From Venturia oleaginea (taxonomy: Eukaryota; Ascomycota; Dothideomycetes; Venturiales; Venturiaceae): a stretch of 64,000 nucleotides of DNA. This document shows positions 53,110-64,000 of this stretch, piece after piece (within the stretch, counting starts at the first letter, position 1; each line of letters opens with the position of its first letter). Where the stretch lies: NCBI GenBank assembly GCA_013176395.1, contig JABMLP010000014.1:558001-622000 (forward strand), given 5' to 3'. The translations under genes were made by a program, and so were the position numbers. The notes under the pieces are model-generated. The model did not search any database, had not been told where the DNA came from, and saw only the letters and a list, made by a program, of their open reading frames with translations.

Positions 53110-55010
53110 TCACCCCCCTCGCACCTTAACAGTCATCCTCATGTCATCAAAAGGCTTCGCAGTAACCTGTCGCCGATTATACATGGTCCCCTCCGTCTCC
53201 AAAACACCCTTCTCCCCCAACACCGGCCTCCCCTCCCCATCAACCTTCAAAGCCCCAACCCCCCGTTTCGAAAACCGATAATGCCTCACCGAACAAGCAA
53301 GAATAACGCGCGCCTCAATATTAGCAAGTTCCTGCCCAATACAATTCCGCGGTCCGCGTTCAAACGGACGCCAAGCCGCGGGTGCAATTCCCCCTTTGGC
53401 TTTTTCGGTAGAGGTGTTTGTGTCAGACTCCATGGATGTATCTGTATCGCCTAGCCAACGCTCCGGGACGAATTCGTCTGCGTTCTCGCCGTAGACGCTT
53501 TTGTCGCGGCCGATGATGTAGTGGTTTCCGTAAATGATGACGCCGTCGAGGAGGATTTCGTCGCCGGTTTGGGGGTCGGTGAGTGTGTAGCCTGATCCCT
53601 TGGGCGCCATTCGGGCTGTTGAGGCGGGAGGGTAGAGACGGAGTGTTTCTTTTATTATGGCGCTGGTGTATGTGAGTTTTCTCAGGCATTCTTCGCCTCT
53701 TTCTAGAAGTTGGGCTGAGACGGAGGAGGGGGAGGTGGATGGACCGAAGATGGAGTCGAGTTCGGTTGTTAGTTTTGTGAGGATGTGTGGGTGGGTTGAG
53801 AGGGTGTAGAAAGCCCATTGTAACAAGATACTTGTGGTGTCGTGTCCAGCGAATAAGAATGATTTCACCTGATCGGCTGTTTCTTGTAGTATTTCGGGCG
53901 TGAGAACTTCGGTATCTTGTAGGGATAGATCGATGACCGAACGGTCTTTGTGAGAAGCTTCACCTACTTTTCGTGCCTGAAGCTGTTCTTTGAATTTTTG
54001 AGTGACGACATTTTTGATTGATTTGTCAACTGCTTTGCCCAGTCTTTGTCGTTTGCTTCTTGTTGAGCCGAAGGGCATGCTGAAAGCTGGTGAGTCATCG
54101 AAAGCTGCAGTCAGGGCACGGTATTCCTGGACTATGGAGTGCTGGTCGGGAGTTTGGGCTTTGAAGTCTTCATCCATGACCACAGCACCAATGATGTCGA
54201 AGGCGAGAGCAGTACAAAGCTCTCCAAGCCGGAATTCTTCGCCAGATTCCGCTAAAGCATCCAGTCTGTTGGTGAATCTCTCAGTCTGTGACAGGATAGC
54301 AGGGAGAAGCGTAACAAGATGCGTTGGTGCAAATCCAGGGTTAAACCTTTTGCGAATTGGTTTCCAATCCTCGCCTTCGGCCGTAATGATGGACGTTGGC
54401 CCAATAAGCGGTTCCAAAGCCTGCATGGTTGGAGATTTGGTGACCGAGTATTTGAACACCTTTGACGGTTTTGCAACCTGCTCCATGAGTTGGTGCGAGT
54501 TGATGATGCACATTGGCCAGAGCAATGGACGCATATCGATTAAGAATAGAGGAGGCGATCCTAGATCATCGCTAATCTTCTTGAATGCGTAGTCTGCCAA
54601 GTATCGCGTTAGCTGCTCTTTCTTCTTTCAGCGAGTCCAAAACTTTCAACATGAGATACCAGGCCCTTAAAATCAATCCACCACTTCTTCTACCCGCAAA
54701 CATCAAAAGTCTTAGATCCCAATCTCAATCTCAATCCATAATCCTCAATTTGACAACCGAAACAACCCCTTCGCTTCCAAGCTCTTCCCCTCACCCAAAA
54801 CAGAAATCGCAAAAACATACCTTCATGTGCCCCCTTTCGACTCCTCTCCAACTCCTTCATATACTTTCCAACACCCTTCATATGTCCCCAAATCAAATCC
54901 GGTTTCATCTGCGGTAAAGCCTTGAACTGCTCTATTCTATAGTACTTCAGAAACTTGTACAAGAGCCATGCCACCAGAGGCAGGAGTGGGAGGATGCGGA
55001 GGAAGGCCAT
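53110..55010 (-). CDS. Cytochrome P450 monooxygenase
   Basis: Exons 55010-54821 and 54593-53110, intron 227 bp (GTATGT...CTAAC...GCAG), 557 residues. The N-terminus is a membrane anchor (MAFLRILPLLPLVAWLLYKF). Helix I has FLFAGHDTTSILLQW (A-G-x-D-T-T), helix K has IIKETLRLYPP (E-x-x-R), then FVPERWLG, and the haem loop FERGPRNCIGQELANIEAR with the ligand Cys. It should act in the ER membrane with a P450 reductase, hydroxylating an unknown lipophilic substrate. The sequence looks closest to long-chain-type fungal P450s (CYP4/CYP52-like features), but I would not assign a family. No other biosynthetic gene lies beside it, so a secondary-metabolite cluster is not indicated. Confidence 0.93.
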
Positions 55011-56244
55011 TGTGTGTGGCGATTGGAGATAGGGATAGGGATAGGGAATTGGGGATTCTTGGAGAAGAGGAAAGGGTATAGGGTGGTTGAAGATCTTGGG
55101 AAGAGAGATATAGAGATAAAGGATGATGATAAAAACAAGGGTGTATCAATGTAGTGGTTAGGAAGTGTAAATGCTACAAGGGTCGGAGGAGGTGGCGGTG
55201 ACGGAGATTCAACTCCGCCGGCATACGAAAAGAAGAAGAGAGTATAGAACTAATGTTAAGAGCCTGTGTGTCTTTTTCCGTACTACGAAGATGGATTGCA
55301 CAGATTTTTCAGAGTAGGAGAGAGAGGAGCAGTACTACGTAGTATGTCCTGCGTTCGCAAAAGTCATCGATCCATCGTCATGATGTAAATCGGCCCAAGC
55401 TCTTGGCAACGCCTTGATTAGCCCACGGAATCATAGAGTATCCGGGGACTACGTGTAAGTATCTTTTGTTTTGTAAGAAACCAAAAGAAAATCGTTCTTA
55501 TCAATTCGAAACGCAGGCGATGCGTCGAAGTTTAAACAGCAGTAACAGCCGTTGTCGTGTAACGTCCCAGAGTTGATTCTCCGTTCTCGTACCACCGCAA
55601 ATCTTTCTCACAACAACAGGGCGATTCGTATGTGGCGATTACTGTAGTAGAGAAGGCAGATCAAACTTTGCTCGGGATTGATATGCCGATAATCGCCAAC
55701 TCTGTATCGTAGCAATATCCATGTTTGTTTGTTTGCTCGAACCTAAACCGTAAAGCAAACACAAGGCATTCAAACAATATTTTATCATTCTCCATGCATA
55801 AACTTTTCGTTAACATGCCCGAATAGCCCACTCCATGCTAAACCCTAAAGTTATCGTGTACAAGAAATCGCGACAAAAAACCCACCCCACTTCTAGACCA
55901 TATGCCAACAAGTAAACCCAAACAGAACAGACAAAGTCCGCGAAAGGTAATCTCTCAATCGCCCCCATACGGATTCCTCTTCGTCTTTCCAGCCCAGACT
56001 CCGACCAAAACCAGCACGAAGACAATGCCGACCAGGCATCGGTAAACTAAATGTTTTGTATCCCTTTTGGACCAAGGTGCTCTTTTGTAGCAGAAAAAGT
56101 CAGACGCCAATATCTTGTAAAAATATGTTGATAATTATCTTGCAGTGGAAGAACCAGTTTACGTCATGGGAGACAGAAAGTGTAAGTGGTGCAAGGACAA
56201 GGTAGAAGGGCATGAGGATTGTGTAGGATGGGGGTCTGGGCCGT
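55011..56244. other. Intergenic, nothing recognised
   Basis: It holds the promoter of the P450 gene and the 3' flank of the mannosyltransferase gene. The short frames at 55810-56075 have no family features. Confidence 0.4.
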
Positions 56245-57547
56245 CTATGACGTCTCCTTTTCGTACCCTGCGGGCTTCTTCATATCATTCAGATCGAAGT
56301 ATCGAGTCAAACCTGAGGTTGTTAGTATCGCAAACGAATGCACATGGACGATGCCACTCACAACTGTATCCCTGCCAATCAAAGTTGTCTTTGGGGTTGC
56401 AATGGCACTTGTGCTCCATGCGGTAATCCTCTCCAGTCGGGCAATGCGTGAAGGGGACGTGGTAATAGGCAATGTCGTTGAAGAAGTGAATCTCCTCCTT
56501 GGGCAACATCAGCGCCGCAGCGATGGAATGCACAGGAGCATCGCCCCATCGCTCATAGAAGAAGCCGCCGTCCTTGTCGAGCTTGTTGAAGTAGTCAATG
56601 TAGGCCTTGGATCGGAGCCAGTCCAGGTTGCCAATTTCGAAATTGGACCACATGTGGCAGTGGTTGTATGTGGCACCGCCGTCGTCGCTCAGGAATGCCA
56701 TTGAGTTGTCCTTGACGATGTGTTCTGGATGTTCTTTCATGAAGTTCTTGACGCTGTCCCATAGAGTTGGGATGGTCTCGACATATTCGTACAAGCTGAG
56801 CACGAAACTGTACTTTTTCTTATTGTCGGCCATGAATTTGAAGGTATCGTAGTTGATGTCGCAGAAAAGCTCGATGCTTGGCTCGACACGCCAGTACCAT
56901 TCGTACTCCATCATGAGTGGGTGGCGGAAAAAGAAGCCAGACTCGTAGCGACACATGTGCCTGTAGCTCACGGAATCACCATAGATGATCTTCTTCTCGT
57001 GCATCTCCTCGCGGACCTTTGCAGCCTTGTCGACATCGATCCATTCCGGGAAGGACCAGTGTTCCTTGGGAATTTTGCCGTATCTCGTCTTTCCGGAGAC
57101 CAATGAAGTAGTGACCTTCTTGAACGTATCGTCGAAGTCGGCATCGTTGAGGAAGACCCAGTCGTAGTTGAATTTCCTGTTGAAGCGATCTTCGACCTGA
57201 CGAATGGAACGTGCAATATCCCATACATCCGAGTTTCTTGCAAGTGTGACAAATGTAGCGTTCATGCGTGGACCGGAGACAACGGCAGGAGCTAGGCTGG
57301 TGTGAGGATTGGGAGAAGTGCCGGTGTCAGTGGGAGATTTGAGATGGCCGGTTTCTGGCTTCGAAGTGATGGGAGCGCCAAGCGTGGTGCCTGTCAAGCT
57401 GCCGCCCGTCGAAGAGTTTGTGATGAAGAAAAGAAGTATCAACGCCTGAGCTGATTATTAGCCACTGATGGGACTAGGATATTACAAAAGTCAACGTACG
57501 AAGAGGGCGAAGACGACGTAGCGGATCACTCTCTGTGATGCAGCCAT
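56245..57547 (-). CDS. KRE2/KTR/MNT1-family alpha-1,2-mannosyltransferase
   Basis: Exons 57547-57500, 57445-56362 and 56312-56245 (introns 54 and 49 bp), 399 residues. Exon 1 plus the start of exon 2 form a signal anchor ([18 protein letters not shown]), giving a type II Golgi protein with a Ser/Thr/Pro-rich stem. The GT15 domain follows: [73 protein letters not shown], the active-site block [16 protein letters not shown], and [20 protein letters not shown]. The 3' intron restores the family C-terminus, [20 protein letters not shown]. It adds alpha-1,2-mannose from GDP-mannose to O- and N-glycans of cell-wall proteins. Which paralogue (KRE2, KTR1 or KTR-like) is not resolved. Confidence 0.93.
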
Positions 57548-58536
57548 TTTGCGATTTGGCGACGTGAACCTCCCTCCTTTTTCGCGTCTGAAGGAATCCA
57601 GATTGCAGTGTGGATTGTTGGTGGAGTGGTAGATGCAAGATGTCTGGACGACACTTGCGTAATTTGCTCGGAGCTGACGTTAATGGCTTTGGGTAGGCCG
57701 ACGTTAGTTTGTACCGGTAGGTGTGGAGACGCGGCTTCCTCTATGAGCTGATTTGGTTGTGATTCCCTTCGAGCATTGCCTTTGTCGAATCCGGGGATGG
57801 CGATTGCTATAATAAAGACAAAAAAGGAGGCCAAAAAGATGGGCGCACTTTGCTAGAAGGGACCAAGCCTAAAGGATAGGGGAAGTCGATCTATATCTAG
57901 CCATTCAGCAGCCCCTTGAGCTGAGACGGACGCTCATCGTCTAAACCCGTATATTACCATGAGTACGTAGTGCTCGTTTCAGCATCGGCACCGACTGCAT
58001 TGCGAGCTGTATATGCCCTACCCTAGATATACTCTCCTTTCCCCTCTGCTCTCTCAAAGGATCCAGCAAGGTATTCTCTCGTGGTCTTCGTACTAATTCA
58101 TTCGGCGTCGTCCAGTCGCTGCATTTCGACTTTCATCTTCGTGGTAGACTTGGGGAAAAGATTTCGACGAGGAATACATGTATATAATCATCACCTTCAT
58201 GTGCACCCTTTCGAGTGATTAGTGTCTACGTCAGGTAACAATAACATGTATCTGGCTACGGGCTGCAAGCAGCTGTTCAGAAATAGACTGACATGGCATT
58301 GAGAAAGAATCTGAAGCTTGGAGATTTCAATTACGTTCCAAGGTGAATACCTATATCACTATGGTATTGTTATCAACTTCCATCTTTCTCCTTGCACTAG
58401 ATGCTGCATTGTTGCATCTCGCTTGCCATCCAACAATTCCTCTCTAATTCTTCTATTTGCCCCTCAAAGTGTTGGCCCGCGCTTCACCTCATCAACAACC
58501 TGGATAGCACCGAGCGCCACTCAAACTCGTCCAACA
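57548..58536. promoter_or_regulatory. Divergent promoter region mannosyltransferase / PAT1
   Basis: 989 bp between divergent starts. A minus-strand frame of about 100 codons (57526-57834) overlaps the mannosyltransferase start and is more likely leader sequence or an upstream ORF than a gene. Confidence 0.4.
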
Positions 58537-61198
58537 ATGTCCTTCTTTGGCTTCGACCCCGATCCCAGCCAGAGCCATCGGCCTAACGCGCCTGGTTTTG
58601 GTCAGGCTCAAGATCCATTCGCTGGCCTCAAAGGACAAGCTATTCCAGATGACGATGTGTAAGTGTGCTGGAAGTGCCATCTTCAAGGTTATCCGCTGAC
58701 GTTGAATAGCCTCGACTTTGAAAAGACATTCGACGGCCTGGACGATAGTGGAGATGCCTTCAACGATGATACCTTTGGAGCTGGAGGACCGACCGTGGGA
58801 AAGGATTTTGATTTCTCTGGACAGACCGACAATGTCGCAAGAGCTATAGAGGAAGAGAGAATGCGTTTCGCCGCCACCAGACCTGCTGCGAGGCCCGCCA
58901 GTCCACCAAAGAAGCCTATGAAGCCTGCGAAGACCGGATATGAGAGCTACATACCGAAGCTTGAGGCTGATGCCAGTTTGTGGGGCAATGCGCCAGCGAG
59001 AGCTCCAGAGCCTGCTTATCACCAGAGGCAGCAGAACCAACCGGGGCCGTCAGGCCAGCCCAGGCAGATGATGAGCTTGGAGGAAGTTGAGGCTATGATG
59101 AGTGGACAGCCGCCGCCGAGCCAGCAGGAACAGCTGCCGGGTCAGCAGAATACAGGATTCCCTGCATTTGGGTTTCCTCAAGGACAGACCGCTCAGCAGT
59201 ATCAAGCTTCCCAACAACAGCAGCAAATTCTGTCCGGCCAGCTTCAAAACTACTCCCAACCACCTCATATCCTGCAGCGTCCTCATCATCCCAGCCAGCA
59301 ACATCAGCATCAAACTACCACGAATCCGCCTGCCCAAAATGCTCAGCAGCCCCAGATCCTGCAGCGACCAAGACAAGAAAACCAGCAGCCTCCACGAGGT
59401 CAGCAGCAACAGCCTGCGCAAGCCCAACAACCGCCTCAGCCCGGTCAACAGCCTCGCCACATTTTGCAGAATCCAAACAGATTGTCAGGCCCCGGTCAGC
59501 CACTTGCGCACCTTCCGCAGCAAATGCAAATGCAAATGCATCAGCATCAGCACCACCAGGGTCAGCGCATATCTCCAATGTTGGGGCATGGACGTGGCCC
59601 TTCCTACAACGGTCCTGTCATTACCAATGCAGCCCAAATCCTGAACCTATCCGAGGAAGACAAGGCGGCTTTTATGCAAGAGGAGGCGAGACGTGCGAAG
59701 CGAAACCACAAGATCCATATGATGTCAAAAGACAATGGCTTGATGACACCGCAAGACAAGAATTTCATCACTCGCATCCAGCTGCAGCAATTGGTGACGG
59801 CGACTGGAAACATCGATGCTGCTAGTCCAGAGGCTGCATTGGACGAGGACTTTTATTACCAGGTTTACGCTCAGATTCGGGGCGCGAGTCGCCAGAATCC
59901 ACACCAGCCAGCAAGTCAATTTGCACATACCTACTTATTCCAGACTGGTGGACGCTATGGCATGCGTCGCAATATGCGACATGGAGACAATCACATGCAG
60001 AGAATGGAACAACAGGTCCAGAGAGCTATCGAGGCTGCAAAGGCCAAGCCGAAGAACAAGCAGCTGGTGGTTGAGGGTAGCTTGGGCAAAATCTCATTCA
60101 GTAACGCGAAGACACCAAAACCACTGCTCAATTTCAAGCGCAAAGACGGTGACCTGAGTGCTAACAGCGCTGCTCGGCGAGCTGGTCAAGGTCACCTAAA
60201 CGATGCCGCTGCTGATCGACGCACCATCTTACGAAACATCGAAAACGTGTACTCCGACCTCATGCAGATGGAAGATCACGAAAGACGGGTCCCGCCAGCA
60301 CCGAACGAGAACGACGCCGGGAGCATTCAGAGGCACATAGAATGGCGGGAGACACTCCAGAATCTTAACAAGAAATTGTGGGAAGATCTCAAGGTCATGG
60401 AGCCAATCGTGGAGAAGTAAGTCTTTCTTTGTCATCAACACATCCGAACTAATGGTACTGTCTAGCTCCCCCATCACTCATCCATTTATTGCTATTCTCT
60501 CTCACCCAAAGGGCAAGAAATGCATACCGCGTGTGATGCGTCACATCGATGACAATCAACGACTGACTATGATCACAATCATCACCATTCACCTGGACCA
60601 GCTTGATGTCATATCACGAGCACTACCCACGCCTGGCGCAACTCCCGACGCTCCTCTTGTTCCACCGTCACTCGCTATTCGCGAAGAGGTGGAACTCTTT
60701 GCTCAGACAGTCATACCTTCTATCTTTGCATACATTGGAGACGCGCCTCTAAACATCATCACTGGGCTGTTGGGTCTGCTCATTCAAAGGACCACTGTAC
60801 CTTTGATTGCCTTGACTAAGATCGGACTTTTGCTTCTCACAGTACTAATGTCGCGTGCTGAGGTGCTTCGCGAGACCTCGGCCAATCAAAAAGAAGAGTG
60901 GACTGCATGGTCAGACTTGTATACAGACTTGTTCTCCCTCATCGAACCTTCGTTACCGCACATCTTCCCTGGATCCGTGGTGGACGCAGACGATGTACAT
61001 GTCTGGCAGTTCTTAGCCAGTATGGGTGTTGGTGCATCGCCAGACCAACAGCAGAGATTGGTACTGGGCGTGAAGGAAAGAGTGATGGAAACTGTTGGTG
61101 TCTCGAGGACTCTACCGAAGGAGATGGGAGAGGTGAGACTAAGTAATGTCAACCTTTTTATGAGGGCCATTGGTTTGGATGTTGAATTATTGGGTTGA
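58537..61198 (+). CDS. PAT1: mRNA decapping activator PAT1
   Basis: Exons 58537-58658, 58710-60416 and 60466-61198 (introns 51 and 49 bp), 853 residues. The start MSFFGFDPDPSQSHRPN and the joined DDDVLDFEKTFDGLDD match the acidic N-terminal motif of Pat1 that binds the Dhh1 helicase. Residues about 140-360 are low-complexity Gln/Pro/His-rich (P-body condensation type). From about residue 400 comes the conserved region (EEDKAAFMQEEARRAKRNHK, MMSKDNGLMTPQDKNFITRI, DFYYQVYAQIRG). The C-terminal alpha-helical Pat-C domain runs to the end (IAILSHPKGKKCIPRVMRHI, WQFLASMGVGASPDQQQRL). It bridges the Lsm1-7 ring and the decapping enzyme to promote mRNA turnover in the cytoplasm. Confidence 0.94.
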
Positions 61199-63135
61199 GG
61201 AAGGGTCGTATAAAGTTGATACTTTCGACTGGGCTGATTGAAAAAAGCGTTGAGCGGAGATTTGAATTCCTGGTCATTGAATTTTTTCGACTTTGTCTAG
61301 GCATTTAGCGATATTAATCTGAACTCGAATTTAACTAACTAGATCTCAAGTCCAGTTTATTTATTTGTATGAGTGATTTAACATCACGAGGCCGGGCTCT
61401 GGATCACTCCACGTACAGTGGAGAGATAGTCTCGAGCAGGCTACGACCTCTGCCAACATGCTCTTCACCAACAACGAGTTTTCATCATATTGTTCTTCTG
61501 ACATTAGTTTTTGGTACAAAACGTAGCATCCGTCCCCGCGGTCGGCCAAATCACTTGAATAGCAGGAAGAAGAACACCAATAAGTCGCAAAGAGTCTTGC
61601 GCACTGTGTTCACTCGGGTCATAAACGCCTCGGAATAACATTTGCGACCACACAAATGTCTTGGACCATCTGAGCGCGACCACAGCGATTTTCAACCTGG
61701 ATGCCAAAATCTCAGATGCTCATACTGACGTCACAGTATCGTATCCTTGGATCCATGGTGGATGGTATTTTCCTTTCGCGAAGGTTTCCTCTCCGCTCTC
61801 CTCCCTCTTCGAAGATCTGGTCCCTCCGCCTCGAAGGCAACGTGGTCAGCTGTGGGACGAATATCTCAGCGGAGCTGTTGCTGTATACTCCAAGGAAGCT
61901 CTTTTTAGTATTGAAGGTTGATCAGGTCTTGATTGAATTGTTGAATTTGATGATATGGGTGGAGGTGTTGCGCAGGTTGCGTTGGAAATGATCATGATGG
62001 AGAATCATCTTGAAGAATAGATTATGCCCAATCACATGCTTGATACGAGCGCCACACCACGCACTGCACCACTCTCTCGGAGCTAGAGAACTGGTTGCTG
62101 AGAATGCAACGTTGCTGACTTGTCCTTCATCTCTCCGGCTCGTGCTTAATCCTGCTTTCGGGGAAATACAACTTCTTGATATTCGGTTTGAGGAGGACGT
62201 ATTGATGTATGACTGATTTTCGAGCACCAAAGAGTCTAAGATACGGCAAGAGTTGTTTGACTTGTGGTTTGGACCGTTGATGGATGTGGAGACGAGAGAC
62301 GGGGTTGAGGTTTGTGAGCCGCGCGGACCTAATGGTTCCCAAGTGGCGTGGAAGGAAGTCTATGCTAGATGTAGTGCACCATTATGCCTATCTCGAAGGG
62401 GGGAAGTGAGAAGAGGAACATTTCTCAGCGTGGTGGTTGCATCGTGAAGCTGTCTTGAGATTACTGCAATACTTACCACAAAATAGTTGTAGTAGACGGG
62501 CGATGTAAACTTATTTATTATGCACGTGATATTTGAGTCGGGGAGATAGATCGATGTAGGGCTCTCCTTAGCCAAAATTATGGTCCACAGACCATCTGAG
62601 CACTTTAGTAGGGTCTGGAGGATTGGACCCTTCTAAAGCGTCTGCGTATTCTTAATGCCAAGATAATAATGTTTAAACTTTTGGGAAACTCTGAGCCTTT
62701 TTTTCTTCTTTTTGCAACCGAGGCGATTTAACATTTGAACTTGTAGCTAAAAACTGATATTGGTTCTACAAGAAAGTGTATACTTGAAGAGACTGTTTTG
62801 TATTTCAAATTCGGCAAGCTTGGTTGCCTAGCCACCAAAGTACCACTTCTTTAACTTTCACTCTCCTTTCCATAAACTCCATCATCGATTTCTTCCACCG
62901 CTTCACACATCTGCTTTTCCAGTGTCCCTCGTAATGGCACTGCTATGACTCGCCTCTCCATGTTCCTACATCGTTTCACATACCGGTACCGGCAGGCCTC
63001 ACTCGCCTCCAACCTATCGCACAACCACTGCTCCCACTCTCACTCTTTCATCGATTCCATCCTCGAGCTGATATACCGCTCCACGGGCCCGTTCTTCAAG
63101 TGCATCCTGTATACTCACTACTCCTACTCTGCTTC
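61199..63135. other. Intergenic, nothing recognised
   Basis: About 1.9 kb of short frames on both strands, with no domain or exon chain that I can support. The plus strand around 61661-62447 has several adjacent open segments in different frames and could be a decayed gene, but I recognise no family. Confidence 0.4.
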
Positions 63136-64000
63136 ATTGATTGATTGATTGATTGATTTTATTCTACTCGGTTGCAGCCGCTTAATCGCGCAGCTATGCC
63201 CGGTTAGGGGGACTTCATCAGACAGCCGACACGTGATAGGATCTACCACGTCCCACTTCGCCCTGCTTACCAAAACAAGACCAGCTATCCCCTCGATCCC
63301 CCCTCTTTTCCCTCAACCACTATTTCCAAATTCCCAATGGCTCTTGTAAATGTCGGTTATTCTACCAGTACATCTGTGCTATCTAGATTCCGAGAGGCAA
63401 TGCCTCATGTTTCGCCTTCCGTCTACCTACAGTCTCCCCTCAATGCTCAGCGTCGTCTGCGCGTTTTCGATCCCACTATGCCCAAGGACCCGCGTCTGTT
63501 CCATAAATCTGATAGCTATTGTGGCTAAGTTGTGCGTAGTCAAGATATTCCGGAGGTTGTTTCGTCCTGGGAAGCGGCCTAACTCGTCTCTCCGGATGTC
63601 CCGGAACTTGCGGCATTCCAGGAGGATATGGGCTATGGGCTACGGTCTGCATCCCTTCACGGCAGTCACACCTAGAGTCTGGGATACCTTGGACACGTCG
63701 GCTGAAGAGGAAGGCCTTGAGCCCTTTCTTTTCAGTTCTCATCTGTACGAGGATCGCACTTTCTCGTTTGCTCCGGTCTTGATGGAGCTGGAGCACCCTT
63801 TTAGTAGGCTTATTAGGTGTGTATCTCCTCGTGGCTTTCCCCTTTGTCTCGGATTTCTAGCTAGTCAACCGTTGTCTATTCACTACCTTCCAGCACCACG
63901 TCTTTAGTGTCGTTCTTAGCGGGTACAGTTCCGGTGGCATATCAGCTCTTGGTCCTTCCTCTCTGTCTTCTCTCCATCCAGTGGCCTCCCTGTCGGCTTG
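63136..64000 (-). mobile_element. 3' end of a Tad-like LINE (non-LTR retrotransposon), runs off the window
   Basis: The minus strand encodes the typical C-terminus of Tad-clade pol (see the pol entry). About 270 bp of 3' UTR follow, ending in an (ATCA)n tail (plus strand ATTG repeats, 63136-63157). Simple-repeat tails are usual for fungal LINEs. Only the 3' end lies in the window. Confidence 0.75.
63427..64000 (-). pseudogene. LINE pol C-terminal fragment (RNase H-adjacent zinc knuckle)
   Basis: The minus strand reads LQLHQDRSKRESAILVQMR, TEKKGLKAFLFSRRVQGI and RCDCREGMQTVAH. After a frame change it reads ILLECRKFRDIRRDELGR, NLATIAIRFMEQTRVLG and NAQTTLSIEGRL, with a stop at 63427-63429. The C-x-C...H...C cluster and the order match the end of Tad/I-type LINE polyproteins. 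The frame change coincides with a 7-bp tandem duplication (ATGGGCT twice, 63628-63641). Removing one copy restores QTVAHILLEC. A further stop lies upstream near 63880. Plus-strand frames across this stretch are shadows. Confidence 0.75.

Noticed and set aside
53110..57547. P450 plus mannosyltransferase as part of a secondary-metabolite cluster
   Set aside because: No PKS, NRPS, terpene synthase or pathway regulator lies in the window, and the neighbours are housekeeping genes.
57526..57834. 102-codon minus-strand ORF with a hydrophobic N-terminus (MASFFVFIIAIAIPG)
   Set aside because: It overlaps the start of the mannosyltransferase gene on the same strand in another frame. Leader sequence or an upstream ORF is more likely than a gene.
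63350..63907. 185-codon plus-strand ORF near the right edge
   Set aside because: It is antisense to a clear LINE pol fragment on the minus strand.

Overview
The window is nuclear DNA from a filamentous ascomycete (Pezizomycotina; the class cannot be fixed from sequence alone). The evidence is many short spliceosomal introns (about 40-60 bp, GTAAGT/GTATGT donors, CTAAC/CTGAC branch sites), a fungal EgtD-EgtB fusion gene (egt1), a DUF3431 protein, a KRE2/KTR-type mannosyltransferase, EXO84 and PAT1, and a typical filamentous-fungal mix of transposons.

Layout. Bases 1-29,757 are a transposon-rich accessory region. In order it holds a decayed Tc1/mariner element (about 1221-2640), a small unannotated-looking three-exon gene for a secreted cysteine-rich peptide (3057-3425, minus), a tyrosine-recombinase retrotransposon with split direct repeats of the Ngaro/PAT type (3889-10204, minus), and a MULE element (11399-16539) with a pogo/Fot element (14661-16502) inserted in its right terminal repeat. 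Last comes a hAT element (17202-29757) that was itself invaded by a copia-type LTR element (18799-27892, minus), whose left LTR was then invaded by a second copia-type element (18926-23723, plus). The hAT insertion lies inside a member of a tandem family of small 2EXR/F-box-like genes. The two halves of that gene are at 16695-17201 and 29758-29947, and relatives lie at 10925-11258, 30323-30970, 31340-31790 and 31955-32676.

Bases 32.7-61.2 kb are conventional gene territory: a ferric-reductase-like oxidoreductase, a DUF3431 type II membrane protein, EXO84, an MFS transporter, an isolated full-length mariner (44701-45987) whose first catalytic Asp is Asn, egt1 (ergothioneine synthesis), a Cys/His-rich protein of unknown function, a cytochrome P450, a KRE2/KTR-type mannosyltransferase and PAT1. 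The window ends in the 3' part of a Tad-like LINE (63136-64000, minus).

The host genes do not form an obvious pathway or biosynthetic cluster; they look like independent housekeeping or metabolic genes. All exon models were built by hand from ORFs and splice signals. Each joined model listed as CDS keeps frame and has a total length divisible by three. The most interesting points are the hidden cysteine-rich peptide gene, the split-direct-repeat retrotransposon whose gag and RT are one frame separated by a UAG in a CARYYA read-through context, the tandem array derived from that element's own RNase H region, and the multi-level transposon nest.
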